Below are positions 49,726 to 59,236 of a DNA stretch of 64,000 nucleotides, in pieces (the first letter of the stretch is position 1; each line of letters starts with the position of its first letter). Origin of the DNA: RGIG3701 sp030530205 (lineage in GTDB: Bacteria > Planctomycetota > Planctomycetia > Pirellulales > Thermoguttaceae). The position numbers and the translations under genes are program-made. The notes under the pieces were generated by a model. It made no database searches and had not been told where the DNA came from. It was given only the letters and a program-made list of their open reading frames with translations. Location: NCBI GenBank assembly GCA_030530205.1, contig JAUMVK010000015.1:1-64000 (forward strand). Direction: 5' to 3'.

Positions 49726-52050
49726 ATGGCTTGGCCGCTTTCCTCCCATTTTAGTACCATGCTTCAAACGCCTCGTGTGGCGTTTAAGGACCCGGTTTTT
49801 AAAAACGCCCAGATTTTGCGGAACGCGCAAGGGCAGCCGAAACCGTGGGCGGGAGCTTTTGCGGTCGTTTATAAAGCAACGCTCGAAAATGGGGAAAATC
49901 GGGCAGTACGTGTTTTTTCGTCCGAGTCCTCCGAACGCCGCGAGCGGTATGAAATCATAAGCCAGTATTTGCAGGATCACCCTGTCAAATGCCTCGTCAA
50001 TTTTGAGTACCGGGATAATGCCATACGTTCTACAGATGGAAGGTGGTATCCGCTCGTCATTATGGATTGGGTGGAAGGGCACACTCTCTTCCAGTGGGTC
50101 GATGGTCAGGCCCGAGCCGGAAACGCCAAAGCGATCCGCCTCGCAGCCGATGTCTGGGCGAAAATCGTTGCGGAGATGGAAGATGCCCAGATCGCTCATG
50201 GCGATTACCAGCAGGCAAATATCCTGGTTACGGCTGAAGGCCAGATGAAATTGGTCGATTACGACTGCATGTGTGTCCCGGCTCTGGTCGGAAGGCGAAA
50301 TCTGGAAATTGGTGTGGAGCCATACCAGCATCCGGACCGGAACGGCGACACGCCTCTTTCACTGACACTGGACCGTTTTTCAGCCCTAATGATCTACCTC
50401 TCGCTGCGCGCGTTGGCGGCAGATGTTTCGCTCTGGCAGAAATACGTCATTCAAACGTCCTACGACAAAATGATGTTCCGCAAGGAAGATATTATGGCCT
50501 CGCAGGACAGCGAGTTGATCGCTGATTTGCGTCAGTCGCCGGACGAGGATGTTCGTGAACTGACAGAAATTTTGCTTCGTCAGGCCTTGGGCCCCATGGA
50601 CGAAGTTCCCTCTCTGGCATTACTCATCAGCCCGATCCGCCGCGCGATGCCCTACCTTCAGTCACAGCAATGGGCGGAGGCTGTTGATGTCCTGAAAAAG
50701 CTGCAACTGAACGAAATCCCGACCGAAGTGAAATCCCTCGTGGAGAAGGCGTACGAGGAAGCGTGGAAAGCCAAATCTCTTGAGGATTTCCAAAACATAC
50801 ACTGGGAAGTCAACGAAAAGTGTGACCGTATGATCGCACGTGTTTGCAATGACAAATTCCTCAAGACGTTTCCAATGCCACCGGACACTCAGGAAAAGGT
50901 ACTCGCTGCACGAGAACGAATCCTTACAGTGGACCGGCTCTACAGGATGATGCGTCTGGCAAAGCAGAATTTGGCCCTTTCAGGCGAACGCTCCATCGCG
51001 GCTCAAGGCGCTCTTTTACCGCCGGATTACGAGTACGCTGGCCGTGCACGGGTCCTTCAGGCTCAGAAAGTTATGGCGATCATGGACCCCTTCCTGGAAA
51101 AACTCAACCAGCCGCACCAGAACGAAATCGAAATCGCGGAAGCGTGGGGAAATGTCCGTAAAAATAAACTTCAGGGCCTTCTGAAAGACGAACAGCGAAT
51201 TCGCGCGGAACTGGCGGTTATGCGCGCTCCAAGAATTAAAATCCTCGAGAGTTTCCGCAAAAACACTCCACTGGACCAGTTGGACCAGAAGATACTTTCC
51301 CTTTGGGATGTTAAACTTTTTGAAGGCTGCGAGCAGGTCCGAAAGTACGAGCGTTTATACAACATCGCGCTCCGCCGTCGGGTCAAACTGGAAATGCTCA
51401 CGGAAGCATTGGAAGCCAACCTGCCTGAAGAGGTTGCGGCCATTTTAAAGGACCCGCTTTTGGCGCACTACCCACTTCCGGGACCTTTGGCGACGAAAGT
51501 AAAAATTCGTCAGGAGCAGTGGACACACTCCGAAGGGATGATCGGCGCAATGGACGCCAATGATGCGAAACTCTTCATTGAGGCTTTCGACGCAAACGCA
51601 CTCATAAAGGACCCGGAAATTTACCAGGAGATCTTCCCTCAGATGATCCCGTGGATCGAAGGGCAGATCCTGCCGCTCGAAACTAACGGTCTGCGACCCG
51701 TTTTCGGGCGCGCAAGCATCCTGAATGAAGAAGATGGAACCGTTTCGATCCGTTGGACCTGGATGCATCCCCGTTTTGGGAACGCGTGCGTTCTGGGCGT
51801 TTCCGGCGGTAAGATTTTAGACACGGACCGGCCAGAAGACGTCTCGCTCGTTTTCAACGCGGAGATCACGCGTTCCCAATGGGAAAAAAGCGGTAGTTTC
51901 TTCACGCTGACTCCTGACCCGGCCTGGAATGGCATGAAAGTCATCGTTTGGGGTGTGATCGAGACTGGATTCCAGCGTTTTTATACCCAACCGCTGATTC
52001 TCGGTAACCTGGACATTAAAAAGAAATCGTGGTTTAAGTGGAAGAAATGA
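49726..52050 (+). CDS. Protein kinase-like component with Arg in place of the catalytic Lys
   Basis: A 774-residue protein. Residues about 20-260 form a eukaryotic-type kinase fold: a glycine loop WAGAFAVVYKAT, RAVRVFSSES in place of AxK (Arg61), MDWVEGHTLFQWV as the hinge, catalytic loop HGDYQQANILV (Asp160, Asn165), and VDYDCMCVPAL (DYD178-180 in place of DFG). The AVRxF variant recurs in kinases linked to these GTPase systems, so it may be a family trait rather than decay. The middle (about 300-640) is helical; the end (about 660-765) is beta-rich. Its stop overlaps the next gene's start in ATGA. Confidence 0.78.
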   Translation: MAWPLSSHFSTMLQTPRVAFKDPVFKNAQILRNAQGQPKPWAGAFAVVYKATLENGENRAVRVFSSESSERRERYEIISQYLQDHPVKCLVNFEYRDNAIRSTDGRWYPLVIMDWVEGHTLFQWVDGQARAGNAKAIRLAADVWAKIVAEMEDAQIAHGDYQQANILVTAEGQMKLVDYDCMCVPALVGRRNLEIGVEPYQHPDRNGDTPLSLTLDRFSALMIYLSLRALAADVSLWQKYVIQTSYDKMMFRKEDIMASQDSELIADLRQSPDEDVRELTEILLRQALGPMDEVPSLALLISPIRRAMPYLQSQQWAEAVDVLKKLQLNEIPTEVKSLVEKAYEEAWKAKSLEDFQNIHWEVNEKCDRMIARVCNDKFLKTFPMPPDTQEKVLAARERILTVDRLYRMMRLAKQNLALSGERSIAAQGALLPPDYEYAGRARVLQAQKVMAIMDPFLEKLNQPHQNEIEIAEAWGNVRKNKLQGLLKDEQRIRAELAVMRAPRIKILESFRKNTPLDQLDQKILSLWDVKLFEGCEQVRKYERLYNIALRRRVKLEMLTEALEANLPEEVAAILKDPLLAHYPLPGPLATKVKIRQEQWTHSEGMIGAMDANDAKLFIEAFDANALIKDPEIYQEIFPQMIPWIEGQILPLETNGLRPVFGRASILNEEDGTVSIRWTWMHPRFGNACVLGVSGGKILDTDRPEDVSLVFNAEITRSQWEKSGSFFTLTPDPAWNGMKVIVWGVIETGFQRFYTQPLILGNLDIKKKSWFKWKK

Positions 52051-55000
52051 TTCACCAGTTTTACTTTACGCACTGCACGTACGCTTCCTCCGCGCTGGAA
52101 CGGAAATCAGGCGAAGTGGGACCGCATCCGCTTGGCTACAGCGTTCGAGCCGCCTCGGTTCAGGGACCGGCTCTGCGAGAGATTTTCCGCCGTCTGGAAC
52201 ATTACGTTTACTACTACCTTCCGACCGATACACCGGCCCAGGAAAAAGAATCCTGTACGGACGTAAATTCCCCCAAACGCCTCGTTTTTCTCCCGGAAAC
52301 GGATTTCGGACCAGTCCTGATGCGGCTTGCGTATCGTCCTAAAGACACTGCAGGGCGAATTGGTTCCTACTTCTGTCACGTACTGGCTGGTGATGATAAA
52401 AAGCTGGAGAAATTCACCTCCTCAGTAACCAAATCCGGAACCGCTCCGATTCCGCCCACACCACCCGTATCCTCCGCACCATCCCTTCCTCCGATTCAGC
52501 CGTCCACCCCTGCGCAGCAGACTACACCTTCCACGTTAACAGCCCACACAGCCCTCCAGCTCTGGGACGCGCCAGAATGGGTAAGCAAGGACGAGGAATG
52601 GTTTCCGCACGACATTCACCCCTTTGACTCTCTTCAGGATGTTCTGCGGAACAGTTCGCCGGCCATCGATGATCGCGTTTTGGCCTCTTTCCTGACCACG
52701 GAGTCAGGTGGGACTTTCTATGACCCGAAAAACGTCATTCCGGAACGCTGGCGTAAAATGCTCCTCACGGAACGTCAGCAGATATTTAAAACCATCCTTT
52801 ACGGCTTCCTTTTGACGCGTGACAAACCGGGGGAAAACCTCTTGCTCGTCGTGGAACCTTCCATGGCCGCTCTCCTTTTTTACGGGATCGGCCAGTTCTT
52901 CCCGCCTGCACTTTCACGTACACAAAGTTTTTCAACCTACGAGCCGCTTCCGGATCGCTTGATCACGAAACTCGCCGCTACAACATTTCGCACTCCGGAA
53001 CAGAGCGACCTGAATGACGCTTTGTACCAGGGTCGCTCCTTTGTACTGAATACGTGGAACGGTCGAACCTCCAATTTTGACGCGGCAGGACTGACGACTT
53101 CGTACATTTCACACATCTGGAAGCAGTTCCTGGCGGGGAGCCTGACTCAGGTCAAAACCTTCTGTTCGACGTTCAATTCCGTCGGGATCACGACGATGAA
53201 CGATCTGAAGGCCCTGATGGACGTGGAAAATATTTACCACCAAATCATGCTGGACGACGAATCGTCCATTACGCGCAGGAAGCCGGTTCCGGAGAAACTT
53301 TCCAGTCTTCCGCTCTCGTCAAGCCGTACGGCCGTAACGCTCCTGAAGCGACGTATTGCGGACGGTCTGACCAAAATCATGGCTCAGCCGCTCCCCGAGG
53401 CGGAAAAAGCCCTGAAAAACATCGTCGGGACACCCGGTCAACTCCTTTTGCTCGAGCTTCTGGGAACAGGCGGGAATATTCCGAATGTCCAGAATGCAGT
53501 TCAATTCCTGACGGACAGTCTGCCGATGGAATTCCTCGCCAAGTGGCTCAAATCTTCACAGGCCAGCGACGAGTATAAAGGAAAACTCCTCGAAAAGTGG
53601 TTCCTTCAGCTCCGTACCATGCCAAAGGACTGTGAGTTTCTCTGGAAAATTTCGGTCGAATCGCTAAGAAACCAGAACGTTCCTGGCCAAAAGCCGCCAA
53701 TCCCGAACGCGAACATTCTGCCGGAAACGCTCATTCGGCTTCCGCATGATGTTCTTTGGGACGCATTCAACAGCGCTCCAGTCGTGCCGTTCCAGAAAGA
53801 AATGGTCATGGCCTACACTTTGGGTGTTTCCCGGCTGGTCGAACGTGAAGGGGCGCTCAGTGAGTCTGTAATGGCCATCCGAAAAAGGTTGGACCATTTC
53901 ATTCAAAATGTCCCGGAATCCCTTTTCGGCCAGATTTACCGAGAGTTTGGGAACTGGTTTTTCCTGAACTACCCCGGCGACTCACTTTTCCTGGGTGAAA
54001 AATTCGCGAAACTGGAAGAAACCATTTTCCTTAAACCTGCTGAAATCTGCGGGAAACTCGACATTTTATTCGACATCCAAGACATTTTGCCCGAAAGAGT
54101 ACTTCCGCGAATCAAACGCTGGCGTACCCTGCAGAAATCCGCTCAGGCAGTCGTAAATTTTCAGGCTCAGCCCGGCAAAAAGTTCCAGTTTCGTGTTCTG
54201 GATCAAGCGTGTGAGGCACTGGCTCAGGCGACGTACGAGGTTTTCGACGACGTGCGTTTCCTGGCGGCTTGTGGGGGTCCTGCAGCCGATAAATTCGCTA
54301 AAATCTCCGGAATTAATAACGCACAGCGCAATCGGCTCGTCGAGCAGGAACTCGCTATTTTACCGCAGTTGTTCCGCCAGTGGTACAACGTGGAATTCCT
54401 TCCTCCCAGGAACAAATCCCACGAACTGCTTCAGAAAAAACTGAAATTTTACCTTCAGACGAAAGAGTGGAAATCCGGCGGTATTTCCGCTTTGGGAGGT
54501 AAAATCTGGATACTGGCGATTGTTGCCGGAGCCGCCATTGGCCTTTTGGCCGCGCTGCTCTTCTTCACTCTGTTTTCCGGCAAATCAGCGGGGCCGTCAA
54601 TAAACGACACGCCATTGACACAAGTCACATCGGATGAAAATGATGATCCGAATACTGAAAACACCAAAACTTCCACCGCTCCAAAAGAGAAAAAAAAGAA
54701 AACCTCAACGGTCAGTTCGTCTAAAGTAAAGAACGGATCAGCCGACGAAAAAACGGAAACCGAACCTCAGGAAACTGTTTACCTGCCGGAAACCGACGAC
54801 GAAACGGCCCAGCTTGCCGGTGCCGAGGATCCCGGAGTGGGTACAAATCCTGAAGATAATACGGAGTCCGAAGAAAACGATTCCTATGATCTGGAAGCGC
54901 TGGAAAAGCCAATTTCCGGAAAATCGTTCCAGCCGACAGACGTGGCGGAACTCGAAAAATGGGACAAAAAGCTGAATGAAGACGGTTTTTGCCGTTTCAC

Positions 55001-56585
55001 AAAACTGGAACTTGCATCGTTCCAATCGTCCAAAATGAACCCTGATTACACGGCTCTTAAAACCCGCGAGCCAATAAATCGCTGGTTTATAAATGAGCCG
55101 CAAGTTTCCGGGCTGAAACTGGAACGTGGTTACATCCTTTTCGAGGGGACCGCGTACCCGTTTGGTGAAGCCAACTGTGTCACCGCCCCGGTCCCGATGG
55201 AAATGGAACCCGCCGCCGATTCCGAAACCAAATCTGAGCAGTCGGTCACTCCGCCGAAGGCCGGGAAAAACGTTTTGACCGCAGAAAAGGCTGCCATGAC
55301 TCACTCGGACGATGAGCCTGGGTTACGTTACAGTGTACCGGACCTCGCAGAAGCGCTGGGAGTGAAGAGGGCTTACGTCGAGCTGGAAGACGGGCAGCTG
55401 ACCATTCACATTCAAAAGAAAGAGCAGTCGGATGACGAGATCGACGCGCTCACAGAGGAAGTCAACTCCTTAAAGGCCCAATACTCCCAGCTATCCCAAT
55501 TGATCGAAAGTTGCAAAAATAGCAGTCCCCGAAGCGCCCAACGCAAATCACAATTCAATAGTTTGGCCACTTTAGTTGGAAAAGCCACATTCAAAGACCA
55601 GCCTGAAAAGCAGGACGACCTTTTAACCATCGCCTATCAGAAAAAGGAACGGCTTGGCAAACTTTTGGCACTAAAAAGAAGGAACCTTCCCGGCAAAGAA
55701 AGCGTTTGGACTCCAAACGAGGAAGAAATCATCCGCCGTCTTCAGGGACGTAAATCGAACGATTTCCTCAAACCGGCGGAACGCCCGGAACCAGTCGAAG
55801 TCGCAGCCGTTTTTTCGGGGAATTTTTTCTACAACCTGCCGCTTCCGCAGGGAATTCAGAATTTCCTGAACCAAAACGCAGCAAAAACAAAACCCACAGG
55901 AGCCGAGGAAAACCTGGATTCCCTTTCAAATCCATCATTGATCCAGGAGGGTACGAAAGAAAAATCCGACGAGATATTTGATTCCGGAGAAAGTACTGAG
56001 GAATTGGCAGATCAGGTTTACAACCGTCTGAAAGAAGGATTCCAGAAATCCTCAAACACACAGGAAAACGATCGGCTTTATGTCCTGGTTCCTGCTGATA
56101 CGGAAAAAAACCTGAAAGAGGGTGGAGACATTTTTATCAAAAAATCCCTCTCCAAACTCAAGCAAACTCAAAATTCCATTCATTTCCGGATCGACGGTCA
56201 AAATCTGCCAGCGAACCTGAACATCACCGCGAGAATTCGTGAGATAGTTCCCGGCAGTCTCGAAACCAAAGACCGCGAAATGGGCCCAATTTCCTCCCAG
56301 ACGGAACCGATCGTCCTTTCGGATGAATCGGCCTACGTGCTGATTTCCCTCCGGTTTCAAAATGCCTCGGCTGATTTAACTCGGGAAAAAACCTTCGTCA
56401 CTCCGTACTATTTGATCCAATTGAACCAGGGTGAAAACAGTACACCGGCAGGGCACGTCCTTTCGGTTCAGTTCGGGCGGAAATTCCTTGGGAAATTCGC
56501 ATCCGAAACTTCGGCTTCCAGGGCTCCTTCTTTGCAGGACCGGCTTCCCACTCCACAGAGAAGCCGAAACCGTAATTCCAGATAA
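52047..56585 (+). CDS. Very large GAP1-N2-like membrane protein of the conflict system
   Basis: A 1512-residue protein starting at the ATGA overlap with the kinase gene (a GTG at 52038 is also in frame). The N-terminus MIHQFYFTHCTYASSALER, GYSVRAASVQGPALREIF, YYYLPTDTP and RIGSYFCHVL match the GAP1-N2 (GTPase-associated protein 1) domain as I know it. A helical middle region follows to about residue 815. A single membrane helix (WILAIVAGAAIGLLAALLFF, about 819-842) separates it from a long second half: an acidic/Ser/Lys-rich linker, a coiled coil (about 1130-1170), and unrecognised domains. It is probably a scaffold joining GTPase, kinase and envelope. Confidence 0.72.
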   Translation: MIHQFYFTHCTYASSALERKSGEVGPHPLGYSVRAASVQGPALREIFRRLEHYVYYYLPTDTPAQEKESCTDVNSPKRLVFLPETDFGPVLMRLAYRPKDTAGRIGSYFCHVLAGDDKKLEKFTSSVTKSGTAPIPPTPPVSSAPSLPPIQPSTPAQQTTPSTLTAHTALQLWDAPEWVSKDEEWFPHDIHPFDSLQDVLRNSSPAIDDRVLASFLTTESGGTFYDPKNVIPERWRKMLLTERQQIFKTILYGFLLTRDKPGENLLLVVEPSMAALLFYGIGQFFPPALSRTQSFSTYEPLPDRLITKLAATTFRTPEQSDLNDALYQGRSFVLNTWNGRTSNFDAAGLTTSYISHIWKQFLAGSLTQVKTFCSTFNSVGITTMNDLKALMDVENIYHQIMLDDESSITRRKPVPEKLSSLPLSSSRTAVTLLKRRIADGLTKIMAQPLPEAEKALKNIVGTPGQLLLLELLGTGGNIPNVQNAVQFLTDSLPMEFLAKWLKSSQASDEYKGKLLEKWFLQLRTMPKDCEFLWKISVESLRNQNVPGQKPPIPNANILPETLIRLPHDVLWDAFNSAPVVPFQKEMVMAYTLGVSRLVEREGALSESVMAIRKRLDHFIQNVPESLFGQIYREFGNWFFLNYPGDSLFLGEKFAKLEETIFLKPAEICGKLDILFDIQDILPERVLPRIKRWRTLQKSAQAVVNFQAQPGKKFQFRVLDQACEALAQATYEVFDDVRFLAACGGPAADKFAKISGINNAQRNRLVEQELAILPQLFRQWYNVEFLPPRNKSHELLQKKLKFYLQTKEWKSGGISALGGKIWILAIVAGAAIGLLAALLFFTLFSGKSAGPSINDTPLTQVTSDENDDPNTENTKTSTAPKEKKKKTSTVSSSKVKNGSADEKTETEPQETVYLPETDDETAQLAGAEDPGVGTNPEDNTESEENDSYDLEALEKPISGKSFQPTDVAELEKWDKKLNEDGFCRFTKLELASFQSSKMNPDYTALKTREPINRWFINEPQVSGLKLERGYILFEGTAYPFGEANCVTAPVPMEMEPAADSETKSEQSVTPPKAGKNVLTAEKAAMTHSDDEPGLRYSVPDLAEALGVKRAYVELEDGQLTIHIQKKEQSDDEIDALTEEVNSLKAQYSQLSQLIESCKNSSPRSAQRKSQFNSLATLVGKATFKDQPEKQDDLLTIAYQKKERLGKLLALKRRNLPGKESVWTPNEEEIIRRLQGRKSNDFLKPAERPEPVEVAAVFSGNFFYNLPLPQGIQNFLNQNAAKTKPTGAEENLDSLSNPSLIQEGTKEKSDEIFDSGESTEELADQVYNRLKEGFQKSSNTQENDRLYVLVPADTEKNLKEGGDIFIKKSLSKLKQTQNSIHFRIDGQNLPANLNITARIREIVPGSLETKDREMGPISSQTEPIVLSDESAYVLISLRFQNASADLTREKTFVTPYYLIQLNQGENSTPAGHVLSVQFGRKFLGKFASETSASRAPSLQDRLPTPQRSRNRNSR

Positions 56586-56632
56586 ACAGGACAATTTTTC
56601 ATCATAAATCATCAGATTTATTCATATAAGCC

Positions 56633-58255
56633 ATGAAAAACCGCACGCTTATTTTGCTTCTCCTCGCACTGCTCCCGCTTGTAATACTAACGGGTGCGTC
56701 CCTTTGGGATTTTTTCTCCGTTCCTCCCCGCTCGGCGCCTAACGACCAGGAACTGATTGCTGAAGTTGACAGAGGCAAGCTGGATCGCCTCAATGGGATC
56801 AAAGTCGCAAAAGCCCTCGAGGTTGGTCTTGAGGACGTACAGTTGATCCTCCCGCTCGACCCGCAAAAATCCCAATTCCTCAATCACATGGGGCACTACG
56901 GCGAATACCGTGGAGGTCTGGCTTACGTCCAGCGCTGGAACTCCGTCCTGAGCAGCTTTCTGGAGACATTGCGTCCCTTGCGTAAAATCACATCGGAGGC
57001 TCTTTCAGATGCCGAGGAAATGAACGAGGAAAACGAGGAAATCTCCACAGGTGCGTTTGAAAGCATCCGTAAAGCCATGGGGCGATTGAACGGTGCGTTC
57101 CGGGAGTTTAATTTCTCCCTTGAAGAATTTTCCAAGGCGTTTCCGGAGGTTCCTCTCGCCAAAGATTCCAACGAAATCTCTGCCGACCTGAAGGAAATGG
57201 TCGATTTGGCTTCGGAACGGGTCAAGCGCGCGCGGGAAATGCACCAGCTCAAAGCATCCTTTATGGAAGCACAAAAACACTATGAGGCGGGTGAACTCCT
57301 CAAATGTAATCAGCTCTGTGCCAAAATTCTGACCAGTGAACTGGCAGATGACGCATTTCTGGAAAAAGTCCAGAAAGTTCACTACAAAGCCCGCGCCAAG
57401 CGTGCGATTAACGAAATCGACGAGATTGAAAAATCAGAAAGTATGCCTCAGCGTCGGCTCGACCGGCTGGAAGAACTGTCCGAAAAAGTCCGCGACGCGG
57501 GTAAACGGCTGGACGCGGAAACCAAAGAATCCCTCGGAAAGGAATTCCTGACAAAAATGAACGACGTGGTCATCGCCAGCGTCGAGGAACTTTACTCGGA
57601 CGAAATTATCCAAGCGATTTCGGCGCTGGAAAAGAATCCGCCTCAAAGTTTCGCGGATGGGCTTTATGAAGTTGGGAAAATCGCCGAGAATATCCAAAAA
57701 ATGAACTCCCAACTCAAGAAAAGCATGGGGACCACCGAAACTCTTCCAAGTGTGACAGCATTTCGGGAGAGGCTTCAGGTCTTTCTCGAAACGTTGTTGA
57801 AAGACAGGCTCCCCGCAGATATTTCGGCTGATGAAAACATCCAGGAAGCTGTTCTGACGGGTCGAAAAACCGTCACTGGCTACTTTAAACCAGTAATGGA
57901 AGACGGCAAGAAAGTCGGCTACAAAATTTACGACTCTTACGAAGATTTCAAGAATCCAACCGGTTCGAAAGGAGTAACTCCGATCAAGGATTTCCTCGCC
58001 GAACCCGGTCCATCTCTGGAATCGCGCTGTGTCAAGGAGTATCTGCTTGCACGCGAAGAGCTTCTGAAGAGTTTCGAGAATAAAATTTTCTGGACCCGTT
58101 TCCTTGAAAAATGCGAGGAACTTCAGAAAGAATTGAGGGACTGGGAAAGCAGAACCGGTCTGAAGGTTTCCTTCTCACTCAAGGAACAAATTGCCATAGC
58201 CAAAAGGACGCTCCAGGACGAGAACTGGAACATCATCAGGAAAATATTCAAGTAA
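56633..58255 (+). CDS. Single-pass membrane coiled-coil protein of the conflict operon
   Basis: A 540-residue protein that I do not recognise. A membrane helix near the N-terminus (LILLLLALLPLVILTGASLW, residues about 5-25) anchors a long, mostly helical region rich in Glu, Lys and Leu. Coiled-coil segments are likely at about 170-235 and 260-320. A shorter mixed region (about 400-460) contains YFKPVMEDGKKVGYKIYDSY. It is preceded by 47 bp after the GAP1-like gene and followed by 42 bp before the vWA gene, so it belongs to the same operon. Structural linkage between the membrane and the vWA proteins is a guess. Confidence 0.65.
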   Translation: MKNRTLILLLLALLPLVILTGASLWDFFSVPPRSAPNDQELIAEVDRGKLDRLNGIKVAKALEVGLEDVQLILPLDPQKSQFLNHMGHYGEYRGGLAYVQRWNSVLSSFLETLRPLRKITSEALSDAEEMNEENEEISTGAFESIRKAMGRLNGAFREFNFSLEEFSKAFPEVPLAKDSNEISADLKEMVDLASERVKRAREMHQLKASFMEAQKHYEAGELLKCNQLCAKILTSELADDAFLEKVQKVHYKARAKRAINEIDEIEKSESMPQRRLDRLEELSEKVRDAGKRLDAETKESLGKEFLTKMNDVVIASVEELYSDEIIQAISALEKNPPQSFADGLYEVGKIAENIQKMNSQLKKSMGTTETLPSVTAFRERLQVFLETLLKDRLPADISADENIQEAVLTGRKTVTGYFKPVMEDGKKVGYKIYDSYEDFKNPTGSKGVTPIKDFLAEPGPSLESRCVKEYLLAREELLKSFENKIFWTRFLEKCEELQKELRDWESRTGLKVSFSLKEQIAIAKRTLQDENWNIIRKIFK

Positions 58256-58297
58256 ACCCGAATTTCATTCATAAACTTTTTTCACAAGGATTTTGTA

Positions 58298-59152
58298 ATG
58301 TACTCACAGGAAATCAGTCGTCATAACAAAGCATGTTTCCTTTTCCTTTTGGACCAGTCGTACTCCATGGAAGAGCCTCTTGGAGCCTCCCAGAACCGCA
58401 AATGCGACGAGCTTGCCGCGGCCATTAACGCCTGGCTTCAGAATATGGCGATCCGCGCCAGCGGTGACTCGGGGATTAAGGACTGGATGGACATTGGTGT
58501 CTTTGGCTACCGTACTGACCCAGTGGGAAATCCAATCATTGAGTCGGCGCTTCGCGGACCGTTTACCGGTCGTTCGATCGTTTCGATTACCGATCTTGGA
58601 ATGAATCCTATCCGAATCGATCAGCGTATGCAGGTCATTCCCGATGAAGAAACGGGCGAAGTTTTCCAGATCCCCTGCGAAGTCCCGATTTGGGTGGACC
58701 CGGTCGCGGAAGGGGGAACGCCGATGTGCCACATGTTCTACCACGCCCACGAACTTCTTTCCGCCTGGATTTCAGAGCACCCCTACAGTTTCCCGCCGAT
58801 TGTGGTTCATATTACAGACGGGGAGTCCCAGGACGGTGACCCGGTTCCGTTTGCTCGCGCTTTAACAAGTCTGGCAACAAACGACGGAAACGTCCTCCTT
58901 TTCAACTGCCACCTTTCGATGGCCGCGAATGATTCCTTTATGTTCCCGGCCACTCCCTCGGGGCTTCCTGACCAGCTGGCCTATAATCTTTTTGAAATGT
59001 CGAGCATTTTGCCCGACACTTTTTACCAGCACGCCATCATGGAAGGATTTCCACTTCAGCCGGGAGCGCGCGGAATGGCCTTCAATGCCGATATGGTTTG
59101 CCTGATTCAGTTCCTGAACATGGGGACCCAGGCCGCGCCGGGATTACGGTGA
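58298..59152 (+). CDS. vWA-domain protein of the conflict operon
   Basis: A 284-residue soluble protein formed by one von Willebrand factor A domain. The metal-ion-dependent adhesion site looks complete: LLDQSYSM (Asp19, Ser21, Ser23), EGGTPM with the Thr, and HITDGESQ with the Asp. Such domains bind partner proteins through Mg2+. The VNPIRI/MNPIRI and VPIWVDP segments show it to be a paralog of the N-terminal half of the next protein. In vWA-kinase-GTPase conflict systems these proteins are thought to recruit or assemble partners; the partner here is unknown. Confidence 0.8.
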   Translation: MYSQEISRHNKACFLFLLDQSYSMEEPLGASQNRKCDELAAAINAWLQNMAIRASGDSGIKDWMDIGVFGYRTDPVGNPIIESALRGPFTGRSIVSITDLGMNPIRIDQRMQVIPDEETGEVFQIPCEVPIWVDPVAEGGTPMCHMFYHAHELLSAWISEHPYSFPPIVVHITDGESQDGDPVPFARALTSLATNDGNVLLFNCHLSMAANDSFMFPATPSGLPDQLAYNLFEMSSILPDTFYQHAIMEGFPLQPGARGMAFNADMVCLIQFLNMGTQAAPGLR

Positions 59153-59236
59153 TTTTCTATTAAAAATTCCCAGGGCTGAGCCAGATATGACTATCCCTGT
59201 ATAAAGAAACACTGACAAATCAACCATTGAAAGAAA

